From Candidatus Porisulfidus sp. TsSOB (lineage in GTDB: Bacteria > Pseudomonadota > Gammaproteobacteria > Poriferisulfidales > Poriferisulfidaceae): a DNA stretch of 64,000 nucleotides. The translations under genes were made by a program, and so were the position numbers. How positions within the stretch are numbered: the stretch's first letter is position 1; each line of letters opens with the position of its first letter. The stretch is from the NCBI GenBank assembly GCA_002631715.1, contig MRSX01000002.1:62001-126000 (forward strand). Reading direction: 5' to 3'. The notes under the pieces were generated by a model, which saw only the letters and a list, made by a program, of their open reading frames with translations, was not told the origin of the DNA and searched no databases. This document shows, piece by piece, positions 19,595 to 30,456 of the stretch.

Positions 19595-20274
19595 CCGTGC
19601 ACTGGCAGGAATCGGACACGCCTCCTCCCGCCGTCGCGCCGGACGTGGTGGATGTCCGCTACCGAATCCGCTGCAAGGCCTTGCCGGTCGACCATGCCCG
19701 CGACCTGCGCTCGGCACTTCTCGCGGTCTGGCCCTGGCTTTCGGACGAACCGCTCGCCGGTGTCCACACAATTCACGGGGCCGAATCCGGGAACGGCTGG
19801 ATTCGGCCGGAAGACCCGACAACCTACCTGCCGCTGTCGAAGCGTACCCGGCTGGCCCTGCGGCTGCCCTACCACCGGCTTGAGGAAGCGCGAGAGTTGT
19901 CCGGAGTCACCTTGCAGATCGGTTCGGATCCGATGGTCATCGAGGACAACCGCCTGCATCCGCTGCAGGCACAAGGCACGGTTTTTGCCCGCTACGTCGC
20001 AATCGAGGACGAGAACGAGGAGGCATTCCTGGGTCTGTGCGCCGAGCAACTGAAAAAAATCGGCATTGAAGCCCCGCGCATGATGGCGGGTCGCACCCAC
20101 CTCGTTGCTGGGGGCGAGGGAGCTCTGCACTGCCGCAGCCTGATGCTGGACGGGCTTGATCCCAAGCAATCCGTGAACCTCCAGCGCCAAGGTCTCGGTC
20201 CCGAGCGGCTACTGGGCTGCGGCCTGTTCCTGCCCCATAAAAGCATCGCGCCCGTCGCAACGCCGTCGAAATGA
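19591..20274 (+). CDS. Orphan Cas6-like protein (type I-MYXAN Cas6/Cmx6 family)
   Basis: About 227 residues from TTG 19591 (overlapping the previous stop) or 225 from GTG 19597. Sequence features that I associate with the Cmx6 (TIGR02807-type) group are DVRYRIRCKALPVDHA near the N-terminus, GVHTIHGAESGNGW (about 57-70), RLALRLPYHRLEEA, LAGGEGALHCRSLML-like sequence, and the C-terminal glycine-rich RAMP loop QGLGPERLLGCGLFLPHKSI (about 200-219). Cas6 enzymes cut CRISPR precursor RNA, but there is no repeat array and no other cas gene in this window. The gene sits in an apparent metabolic operon ahead of rpsF, so a function outside CRISPR is likely. Confidence 0.7.
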   Translation: MTVHWQESDTPPPAVAPDVVDVRYRIRCKALPVDHARDLRSALLAVWPWLSDEPLAGVHTIHGAESGNGWIRPEDPTTYLPLSKRTRLALRLPYHRLEEARELSGVTLQIGSDPMVIEDNRLHPLQAQGTVFARYVAIEDENEEAFLGLCAEQLKKIGIEAPRMMAGRTHLVAGGEGALHCRSLMLDGLDPKQSVNLQRQGLGPERLLGCGLFLPHKSIAPVATPSK

Positions 20275-20288
20275 AAGGCGATTTCTGC

Positions 20289-20342
20289 TAGAATGCGCCC
20301 CTGAAATCTCCTCCTCCTTGCCCCACCGAAGCGACGGGGGGC
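20289..20342 (+). promoter_or_regulatory. rpsF promoter and candidate S6:S18 autoregulatory leader hairpin
   Basis: TAGAAT (20289-20294) is a -10 candidate. In the leader, GCCCC-A-CCG (20320-20328) pairs with CGG-GGGGC (20335-20342), an 8-bp stem with a bulged A and loop AAGCGA. Many bacteria carry an S6:S18-binding hairpin upstream of rpsF containing a CCG element. The location fits; the detailed match to that motif is unchecked. Confidence 0.4.
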
Positions 20343-20364
20343 TGGCAACCCGAAGGGAGCGCAC

Positions 20365-20931
20365 ATGCGACATTACGAAATCGTGTTTCTGGTCTATCCG
20401 GACCAGAGCGACCAAGTACCGCAAATGATCGACCGGTACTCCAAAATGGTAACCGACCGCGGCGGTGCAATACATCGCCTCGAAGACTGGGGACGCCGTC
20501 AGTTGGCCTACTCCATCGACAAGCTGCACAAGGCTCACTACGTGCTGATGAACGTGGAATGCGATTCACAAGCGCTGGGGGAAATCCAGCATGCGTTCCG
20601 GTTTAATGATGCCGTGCTGCGCAACCTGATCGTCCGTCAGGACCACGCCGTCACCGATCCTTCGCCGCTGGCAAAGTCGGCTGAAGAGGAAAACGAGGAA
20701 GGGAGCGAATGGGGTGGCGACTCGAAATCTCCCGAAAAGGCTGCCGAAGACAAAAACGGAGCTGGAAAGGAAGCCTCCCCGTCAGCCGCCGAGGCTGAAG
20801 AAGCCGTGTCGGAGGGCGATGAACGCCCGCAGGCCGAAGCCGAAGCAGATTCCGACGCCGGCACTGAGGCGGAAGAAACACCGGATGCGGTTGAAGAACC
20901 CGCCGCCGAACCCTCCAAAACCGAGGAGTAG
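20365..20931 (+). CDS. rpsF: 30S ribosomal protein S6 with long acidic C-terminal tail
   Basis: 188 residues. The S6 core ([18 protein letters not shown], then [32 protein letters not shown]) ends near residue 95, and S6 proteins are normally 95-135 long. The remaining roughly 90 residues are almost entirely Glu, Ala, Asp, Ser and Pro. In E. coli the S6 C-terminus receives extra glutamates from RimK; here an acidic tail is encoded directly. S6 pairs with S18, whose gene follows two bases later. Confidence 0.96.
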   Translation: MRHYEIVFLVYPDQSDQVPQMIDRYSKMVTDRGGAIHRLEDWGRRQLAYSIDKLHKAHYVLMNVECDSQALGEIQHAFRFNDAVLRNLIVRQDHAVTDPSPLAKSAEEENEEGSEWGGDSKSPEKAAEDKNGAGKEASPSAAEAEEAVSEGDERPQAEAEADSDAGTEAEETPDAVEEPAAEPSKTEE

Positions 20932-20933
20932 CC

Positions 20934-21158
20934 ATGGCCAGCAACCACAAACGCGAGAGTGCACGCCGTTTTTCGAACAGCAGCCCATCTAAAATCGACT
21001 ACAAGGACCTGGATCTGCTGCGCGATTACATCACCGAGACCGGCAAGATCATGCCGGCCCGGGTCAGCGGCACCCCGGCGCGGTTTCAGCGCCGGCTCGC
21101 CACCGCCATCAAACGCGCCCGTTACCTGAGCCTGCTGCCCTACTGCGACAACCACTGA
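20934..21158 (+). CDS. rpsR: 30S ribosomal protein S18
   Basis: 74 residues, the normal length. Shows [19 protein letters not shown] and the closing [18 protein letters not shown]. It binds the 16S platform as a heterodimer with S6. Its stop codon overlaps the start of the following membrane gene. Confidence 0.97.
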   Translation: MASNHKRESARRFSNSSPSKIDYKDLDLLRDYITETGKIMPARVSGTPARFQRRLATAIKRARYLSLLPYCDNH

Positions 21159-22066
21159 TGCTCGTTGCGCTCGGGCGGATCCTGCAGGGCCCGCCGATCC
21201 CGATCATCGGCGGCCTGGCCCTGTTGCAGTTGCTGGCCATGCATGTGCCACTGCTGCTGTTCGGCACCCTGTTCGCCGGCATTGTCGCCGCTTTCCTGAT
21301 GCTGGTGCGGCCTCCGCGGGAAGCCGCCCTGATCCTGATCTTGTCCGGCATCGCCTGTGCCGCGATTTCCTACCTGATTGCAGCCCACCCCATGGCATTT
21401 CTGTCCCCGCTGATCTTCCTCGGGACTCCGGCCCTGCTGGCCACAATCCTGCGCCTGAGCGATTCCCTGTCCCTGGCCATCCTGTGCGGTTTCGTCGGCG
21501 GCTGGCTCGGCGCTCAACTCCTGGGATTACTGTCGTTGGATCTTGACGCGGCCTGGATCGCGGCACTGGAAACCTTCCGCCAAGCGGCCCTTGAGGCGGA
21601 ACGCGCCGAACCTTTCGGGGGGATGTCTGCGGAATGGCTGAGCCAGATCGGCGCCGAAGTGGTCATGGCCAGCCTGGCGCTCCTGTCCACCCTGCTACTC
21701 CTGCTCGCCAGAAAGTGGCAGAGCACACTGGCAGAAACACCCTTTTTCGGGCTTGAATTCCGGGCGACACGCTACGGCCGCGTCGCTGACATCATTTTCC
21801 TGGTGACGGTCATCGCGGCCTGGTGGATCCCGAGCCCGTTCATGCTGGGCCTGTCGCTGACGCTGATCACGGCGTTCCTGTTCCCGGGCATCGCCACCAT
21901 GCACCGCCTGAGCGACCGGATACGTTATCCGCTGGCCGTGCTGATTCCTTTTTACCTCCTGCTGCTCAGCCTGCCGGAAGTTCTGCTGGTCACCGCCACG
22001 CTCGGGGCGGCCGAAGACCTGCTAGGATGGGGCCGACGGTCAGCAGGAACCAACGATATTTCCTGA
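21158..22066 (+). CDS. DUF2232-type integral membrane protein
   Basis: 302 residues with about eight hydrophobic segments (for example 9-45, 50-75, 80-105, 160-190, 215-270), positioned between rpsR and rplI as in many gammaproteobacteria, where a DUF2232 protein occupies this slot. The start overlaps the rpsR stop by one base, so translation is probably coupled. Function unknown; relatives are sometimes likened to membrane-embedded substrate-specific transport components. Confidence 0.8.
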   Translation: MLVALGRILQGPPIPIIGGLALLQLLAMHVPLLLFGTLFAGIVAAFLMLVRPPREAALILILSGIACAAISYLIAAHPMAFLSPLIFLGTPALLATILRLSDSLSLAILCGFVGGWLGAQLLGLLSLDLDAAWIAALETFRQAALEAERAEPFGGMSAEWLSQIGAEVVMASLALLSTLLLLLARKWQSTLAETPFFGLEFRATRYGRVADIIFLVTVIAAWWIPSPFMLGLSLTLITAFLFPGIATMHRLSDRIRYPLAVLIPFYLLLLSLPEVLLVTATLGAAEDLLGWGRRSAGTNDIS

Positions 22067-22080
22067 ACCGGAGAGACAAC

Positions 22081-22641
22081 ATGGAAGTCATTCTGCTCGA
22101 AAAAATTGAACGGCTTGGAACGCTGGGCGACGTCGTCCGCGTAAAGCCCGGCTATGCGCGCAACTACCTGATCCCGGCCGGCAAGGCCAAGTACGCGACC
22201 GAGGCCAACATGGCGGAAGTCCAGGCGCATCGTGAAGAATTGGAACGCAAGGCGTTGGAAGCCCTGTCCGGGGCGGAGCAGCGCAAAGCGAAGCTGGACG
22301 GCTTCAAGGTCACCATCATGGCGGAAACCCATCAGGAGGGCAAACTGTTCGGTTCGGTCGGTGCCGGGGAAATCGCACGGAGCGTCACCGAGGCGGGAGG
22401 CGAACTGGAACGCCACGAGATACGGCTGCCCGACGGACCGCTGCGCAGCCTGGGCGAACACCCGGTCACGGTGCACCTGCATTCGGATGTCGAAGCCACT
22501 GTACTGGTCACCGTGGAATCCAGCGGCGAGATCGAAACTCCGGTTGAACTGGAAGAAGAAGAAACGGAAGTCGCCCCGGATGCGGACGAAGTGCAGGCCG
22601 CATCGGAAGAAGCCCCGGCAACAGAGGAACCGGCTTCCTGA
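22081..22641 (+). CDS. rplI: 50S ribosomal protein L9 with acidic C-terminal tail
   Basis: 186 residues from ATG 22081 (AGAGA upstream). Canonical L9 is about 149 residues and starts MEVILLEKIERLGTLGDVV with VKPGYARNYLIP, as here; the C-terminal RNA-binding domain (GSVGAGEIARSVTE, LPDGPLRSLGEHPVTVHLH) is intact. About 37 acidic residues rich in Glu, Ala and Pro follow, similar in style to the tail on S6 in the same operon. Confidence 0.97.
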   Translation: MEVILLEKIERLGTLGDVVRVKPGYARNYLIPAGKAKYATEANMAEVQAHREELERKALEALSGAEQRKAKLDGFKVTIMAETHQEGKLFGSVGAGEIARSVTEAGGELERHEIRLPDGPLRSLGEHPVTVHLHSDVEATVLVTVESSGEIETPVELEEEETEVAPDADEVQAASEEAPATEEPAS

Positions 22642-22692
22642 AACCGTTCCCTCCGGAATCTGCCCACAAGTTGTGAACGGAACGGCCTGAAG

Positions 22693-22768
22693 TTCTCCAC
22701 AGGTTATAGGCAGGTTCCTATACCGGTTTTCCTATTGACAGGATGCCGGGCTTCCCCGACAGTATAGG
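22693..22768 (+). promoter_or_regulatory. dnaB upstream region with repeated TATAGG motifs and a DnaA-box-like site
   Basis: TTCTCCACA (22693-22701) differs by one base from the DnaA box TTATCCACA. TATAGG (22705-22710) and CCTATA (22717-22722) form an inverted repeat with a 6-base spacer, and a third TATAGG lies at 22763-22768. A -35-like TTGACA is at 22735-22740, but its distance to the last motif (22 bases) is too long for a standard promoter. Operator function is a guess. Confidence 0.3.
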
Positions 22769-22833
22769 GTGCCGAACCACCGCAGGCCCGCGCCTGCCCC
22801 CAGAACCGCTAGACCTTTGGAATCCGACACAGG

Positions 22834-24264
22834 ATGGCTGACGAAACCCTGACTCTTTCCGCTGTCGAACCTCTTGATGCCGAGCGTGCGGTGCTTGGCG
22901 CACTGATCAATGACGAAGGCGCCTGGGACAAGATCGGCGACCTCAAAGCAAGCGACTTCATCGAAGCCAGCCACCGCATGATTTTCGAGGCGATCCACGC
23001 CTTGGAGAATGACGGCAAACCGGTCGACCTCGTCACCGCCTCGGATCAATTGCGGCGCCATGCGGACTACCACGAGCATCCGGAAATCCTGGACTACGCC
23101 CGCTACATTGCGGACGAGAACTTCACGTCCGAGCGCATCGAGCACTACGTCCGCATCGTCCTGAACTGCTCGGTGCAACGCCAGTTGCGCCGTGCCTGCA
23201 GCGACATCATCGCGCTGATCAACGATCCGCAGGGTCTTGACTCCAACACGATCGTGAGCGAGGCGGAACGCCTGATCCTGGGGGTCTCCGACGCCGAGAA
23301 GCGCGGCAGCAACGACTTCGTTCGCATCGGGAAAGCATCGAGTGACTCTGTCGGACAGATCGAGCAACGCCAGGAATGGGTGCGCAAGAACCCCGGCAAG
23401 CAATTGCTGACCGGCACGCCGACCGGGTTCAGCGATTTCGACCGAGAAACATCCGGCCTGCAACCCGGTGAGCTGGTCATCCTGGCCGCCAGCCCGGGAA
23501 TGGGCAAGACCAGCCTGGCCATGAACATCGCGTTCAACGTCGCCGGCGGCGGCATCCCGGGCCATGAACAGGACGTGGTCGCGGTCTTCAGCATGGAAAT
23601 GTCGGCCCGGCAGCTCGCCGACCGCATGCTGGCCATGGTGGCCCAGGTCGACCAGACCAAGCTGCGCAGCGGACGGCTGGACGATGCCAACTGGAGAAAT
23701 ATCGAATCGGCGCTTGGCCTGCTGACCAAGCCGAATCTGTACGTATACGAAGTGTCCGCCCCGACCCCGGCGCTGATCCGCCGCATGGCGCGGCGCCTGC
23801 GCGCAAGCCACAACAACAGGCTCGACCTGATCGTCATCGACTACCTGCAGCTGATTCCCGGCGACAGCCGCCATGAAAGCAACCGCAATGCCGAACTGGC
23901 CGTCATCACCCGGGAACTGAAGGCGCTCGCCAACGAATTGCAAACGCCGGTGCTGTGCCTGTCGCAGCTCAACCGCCAAGGCTCCAAGCGTGAGGCGGGT
24001 GACGCACCCAAATTGCAGGAACTGCGCGACTCCGGCGCCATCGAGCAGGATGCCGATATCGTGATGTTCCTGTACAACGCCACCGAAGAAGAAAACATGC
24101 CGAATCCTGCGATTGCCAACGCCGAATTGAAGGTGGCAAAAAATCGAAACGGCCGCTGTTTCTCCATGAGCCTGAACTTCACCAAGAGGCACTTCCAGTT
24201 CGAGCAGCGCAGCCCGGACGACTACCAGGGCGAAACACCGCAAGACATCGGCTATTCCTCATGA
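22834..24264 (+). CDS. dnaB: Replicative DNA helicase
   Basis: 476 residues; hexameric helicase at the replication fork. The N-terminal DnaG-interaction domain (about 10-110, EPLDAERAVLGALINDE) is followed by a linker and the RecA-like domain with Walker A SPGMGKTS (about 220-227), the FSMEMSARQLADRML block, Walker B LIVIDYLQLI and the arginine-containing LKVAKNRNG near the C-terminus. No intein. It overlaps alr by 4 bases. Confidence 0.98.
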   Translation: MADETLTLSAVEPLDAERAVLGALINDEGAWDKIGDLKASDFIEASHRMIFEAIHALENDGKPVDLVTASDQLRRHADYHEHPEILDYARYIADENFTSERIEHYVRIVLNCSVQRQLRRACSDIIALINDPQGLDSNTIVSEAERLILGVSDAEKRGSNDFVRIGKASSDSVGQIEQRQEWVRKNPGKQLLTGTPTGFSDFDRETSGLQPGELVILAASPGMGKTSLAMNIAFNVAGGGIPGHEQDVVAVFSMEMSARQLADRMLAMVAQVDQTKLRSGRLDDANWRNIESALGLLTKPNLYVYEVSAPTPALIRRMARRLRASHNNRLDLIVIDYLQLIPGDSRHESNRNAELAVITRELKALANELQTPVLCLSQLNRQGSKREAGDAPKLQELRDSGAIEQDADIVMFLYNATEEENMPNPAIANAELKVAKNRNGRCFSMSLNFTKRHFQFEQRSPDDYQGETPQDIGYSS

Positions 24265-25325
24265 ACCGGCCCGCCCGGGTCCGAGTCTCCCTCTCCAATC
24301 TGGTTCACAACTGCAGGCAGGCGCGCGCGCAGGCCCCCCATAGTTCGCTGATGGCCGTCATCAAGGCCGACGCCTATGGACACGGGGCTCTCGCCTGCGC
24401 CCAAGCGCTTCGAGGGGAAGCGGATGCTTTCGCAGTCGCGGCTCTGGACGAAGCCCTCGAACTGCGCGCCGGCGGCATCCAGGATCCGATCATCGTGATG
24501 CATGGGGCTCGCGAACCAAGGGAACTGGAACCGGCAATCAAGCAGAACCTGTGCCTGGTCGTCCACGACAATGAACAGGTCGCCCTGCTGGAGCAGGCCC
24601 AAGTCTCCGGCACAGGCCCCCAGCTTTGGCTGAAGGTCAACACCGGCATGAACCGGCTTGGCGTCAACCCGGAACAGGCGGAATCCTGCCTGGCACGGCT
24701 GCAAGCGCTGCCATGGCATCCGGGCCCGATCGGTTTGATGACGCACTTGGCCTGTGCCAGCGAGTCCGATGACGACACCACCCGCGTACAACTCGAACGG
24801 TTCGCGAAAATCCCCAGCGCCGGCGAGAGATCGGCCGCCAATTCCGCCGCCGTGCTGCGTTACCCCGAAAGCCACCTGGACTGGACACGGCCGGGATTGA
24901 TGTTGTACGGCGTCACGCCGGATTATTGCCCGTCGGTCGATTTGCGGCCGGTGATGACCCTGGAAGCTCCCCTGCTGACGATCCGCGACTGCCGGGCCGG
25001 TGAGCGACTCGGCTACGGGGCGACCTATACCTGCGCCTCGGATATGCGGATCGGACTGGTCGAGGCCGGCTATGCCGACGGCTACCCGTACGCTTCGAAC
25101 GGACAGACGGAAGTCGCTATTGGGACCCGGCATTTTCAGACTCTGGGCCGGGTGTCGATGGACCTGATCGCAATCGACCTCACGGACAGCGATGTCACCG
25201 CCGGGGACCGGGTGGAATTGTGGGGCCCGCAGGTCGCAGTTTCCGAGGTCGCGGGGAAAAGCAGTACAATAGCCTACGAATTGCTGGCTCGGGTTGCTCA
25301 TTTGCATCACGAGTACAGCAACTAA
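24261..25325 (+). CDS. alr: Alanine racemase, biosynthetic
   Basis: 354 residues; PLP enzyme supplying D-alanine for peptidoglycan. Shows the PLP lysine in MAVIKADAYGHGA (about residue 35), WLKVNTGMNRLG, RPGLMLYG-like TRPGLMLYGV, and the second catalytic Tyr in GYGATYT. The dnaB-alr order is common in gammaproteobacteria. Confidence 0.97.
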   Translation: MNRPARVRVSLSNLVHNCRQARAQAPHSSLMAVIKADAYGHGALACAQALRGEADAFAVAALDEALELRAGGIQDPIIVMHGAREPRELEPAIKQNLCLVVHDNEQVALLEQAQVSGTGPQLWLKVNTGMNRLGVNPEQAESCLARLQALPWHPGPIGLMTHLACASESDDDTTRVQLERFAKIPSAGERSAANSAAVLRYPESHLDWTRPGLMLYGVTPDYCPSVDLRPVMTLEAPLLTIRDCRAGERLGYGATYTCASDMRIGLVEAGYADGYPYASNGQTEVAIGTRHFQTLGRVSMDLIAIDLTDSDVTAGDRVELWGPQVAVSEVAGKSSTIAYELLARVAHLHHEYSN

Positions 25326-25508
25326 CAGGGGACCTCTCCGGAAAATCAACCTCCGGATGGGGAGTTTTAGAGGGCAACACCGGCCATCGGCTGAATCGAT
25401 AAACCTATGACATCGCTTCTTCGCTGCGAGATTCTGGAATTGCGTCCGTCGTGCGTCTTGACGGCGACGCTTCCACATCCTGCTTCTTCGCGCGCCCCCC
25501 TGATTCAA

Positions 25509-25527
25509 CAATGCCCGTTGGGCATTG
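25509..25527 (+). terminator. Hairpin between alr and glnK
   Basis: A perfect 8-bp stem, CAATGCCC (25509-25516) with GGGCATTG (25520-25527), with a 3-base loop. It is followed by CTTGATTCATT rather than a clean T-run, so it may end alr transcription or act as an operator for the nitrogen genes. The rest of the 281-bp gap (25326-25606) becomes AT-rich toward glnK; no clear sigma-54 site was found. Confidence 0.45.
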
Positions 25528-25574
25528 CTTGATTCATTCCTGATTTAAAAAACATCTAATTTAATTTCTGAACT

Positions 25575-27248
<1,674 letters not shown>

Positions 27249-27268
27249 TCCAAACTTGGGTTACTTGG

Positions 27269-27299
27269 AAAGGGGCGCCTGTGGCGCCCCTTTTCATTT
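27269..27299 (+). terminator. Intrinsic terminator of the first glnK-amtB cassette
   Basis: An 11-bp stem (27269-27279 with 27283-27293, loop TGT) ending in TTTT and a T-rich tail. Confidence 0.9.
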
Positions 27300-27346
27300 C
27301 TCACTGGAAGCCTAGTGAATAGTGCCGACCCTATACGCTATGATAG

Positions 27347-28963
<1,617 letters not shown>

Positions 28964-28984
28964 TTCTGACTTTCGGCAATTATC

Positions 28985-29014
28985 GGACAGGCGCCTTCGG
29001 GCGCCTGTCCTTTA
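28985..29014 (+). terminator. Intrinsic terminator of the second glnK-amtB cassette
   Basis: An 11-bp perfect stem (28985-28995 with 29000-29010) closed by a TTCG tetraloop and followed by TTTAT. Confidence 0.9.
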
Positions 29015-29041
29015 TGTAGAGACACCGAACCAGGTTTCTCG

Positions 29042-29263
29042 TTATTCCCCGACCTGCTCCCAGGCTGAAAGATCTGCTGGGGCCTCGCTTTCATCGTTGT
29101 CCCAGACGGAATAGCCGGACTGCTTGTCGGCTACCGCCTGGGCCGCTTCCTCCGGAGAGGGGAACGTCAGGGTCGGGGTGTCGTCCACCCACAGATCCCA
29201 CATGCCAAGCGGCTCTTGGCGCAATTCGAATACGGCGATGGCCGTCTTAAGTCGGTATACCAT
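29042..29263 (-). CDS. Small hypothetical protein
   Basis: 73 residues. Trp-rich (MWDLWVDD and SVWDNDESE) and acidic toward the end, with an N-terminal VYRLKTAIAVFEL strand pattern. It is divergent from the plus-strand gene at 29289 with only 25 bases between them. Family not recognised. Confidence 0.55.
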   Translation of the reverse strand: MVYRLKTAIAVFELRQEPLGMWDLWVDDTPTLTFPSPEEAAQAVADKQSGYSVWDNDESEAPADLSAWEQVGE

Positions 29264-29288
29264 ATGCTTATATTACTCTTTCCCTGCC

Positions 29289-29633
29289 ATGTCTTCCGCT
29301 CTGTTCACATTCCACGGCCTGTTCCCCGACGAGGTCCGTCAAGAAGGCCAAACCCTGGTATCGAAGGTGCTGTTCGACGTCGAATACCAAGATGAACTGC
29401 ACGCCCACCACATGGCGCACGTCATCCAGGTCGACGGCGAAGACCAGCCACAGGTGACGTCCGATTTCACCCTACCCTGCGTGGGCCTGGCGGATGCGGT
29501 GTTTGCCTATCTGGACTACGTGTACGGCCCGCAAAGCCATAGCGTCTCGCATGGCGGTCCCAAGGGGCCGAACCTGAAAGAAAACGCATTGCACGTGGAA
29601 TGGCAGACCCGGCTGGAAATCCCGGAATCCTAG
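29289..29633 (+). CDS. Small hypothetical protein
   Basis: 114 residues from ATG 29289; the frame is open further upstream but only as the antisense of the 29042-29263 gene. No signal peptide or membrane segment. Has a His-rich patch (DELHAHHMAHVIQVDG) and the sequence FAYLDYVYGPQSHSVSHGG. Family not recognised. Confidence 0.55.
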   Translation: MSSALFTFHGLFPDEVRQEGQTLVSKVLFDVEYQDELHAHHMAHVIQVDGEDQPQVTSDFTLPCVGLADAVFAYLDYVYGPQSHSVSHGGPKGPNLKENALHVEWQTRLEIPES

Positions 29634-29643
29634 ACGCGCCGCA

Positions 29644-30456
29644 CTATTCGGAGACTGCGTACTTCAGTATCCGCGCCTGGTGCAACAGTTCGTGCAGGTT
29701 GGCCACCACCGCGTGCGGGCGGTGCGGATAACTCACAGTGCCGGGAAAAATCCGATCAATCCAGTCCTGCTTCCAGTTCGCCCCGTTGTAGAACACCGCC
29801 GCGATTTCCGCCTTGCAGGCGGCCGCCACATCGGTCGTGCTGTCGCCAACGTACCAGCAATGAAGACCGGCCTGTTCATTGAGACGGCTGAGCGCGGCCT
29901 GGATCTGGTCCGGATGCGGCTTGCGCCTCGGCACGTCATCGCCGCAAACCATCGTATCGAAACTCTCCCGCCAGCCGTTTTCTCCCAGCGCTTCGATTTC
30001 CTGCTCCACGAACTCCCGGTTGCGGTTGCTCAAAAGACCCAAGCGAATCTCCATTTCCCGCAAGTGCTCCATCGTCTTCAAGACATCCGGCTCCAGCGGC
30101 GTCACCTCTCCGCAATGGGTCCGGTAGGCGGCATCAAACGCGCGGTGCGCCATATCCTTGGCTTCCTGATCGTGTCCGAACAGGACTTCGAAGATGTCGG
30201 TCCTCGAGACTTTCCGGGCTTTTCGGACCTTGGGATGCAACTGCCCGTGCTTACGCACATACTGGACCAGCTTGGCATCCTCGAGAGTCCGGCTTTGTTT
30301 GATCGAAATCATTCGTTCGTACAACCCCAGATCCCGCAGCCTGGGCAGGATTTCATCGATTGCGTGGTACATCGCGTCGTGCGTGTCCACCAGCGTGGCG
30401 TGCCAATCGAACAGGATGACCCGGGGAACCGCGTGCGGAAGATTAATCAGGCTCAT
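29644..30456 (-). CDS. HAD superfamily hydrolase with altered DxD motif
   Basis: 270 residues. Motif I reads FDWHATLVDT, with the nucleophilic Asp in place but His two positions later where most HAD phosphatases have Asp. Motif II (LLSNRN), motif III Lys (RRKPHPDQI) and motif IV (YVGDSTTDVAAA) are intact, and an alpha-helical cap lies between. The His substitution alters the general acid/base, so catalysis may be slower or of another type. Its start overlaps the end of the chorismatase-like gene by 14 bases, so they are probably co-translated. Confidence 0.82.
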   Translation of the reverse strand: MSLINLPHAVPRVILFDWHATLVDTHDAMYHAIDEILPRLRDLGLYERMISIKQSRTLEDAKLVQYVRKHGQLHPKVRKARKVSRTDIFEVLFGHDQEAKDMAHRAFDAAYRTHCGEVTPLEPDVLKTMEHLREMEIRLGLLSNRNREFVEQEIEALGENGWRESFDTMVCGDDVPRRKPHPDQIQAALSRLNEQAGLHCWYVGDSTTDVAAACKAEIAAVFYNGANWKQDWIDRIFPGTVSYPHRPHAVVANLHELLHQARILKYAVSE

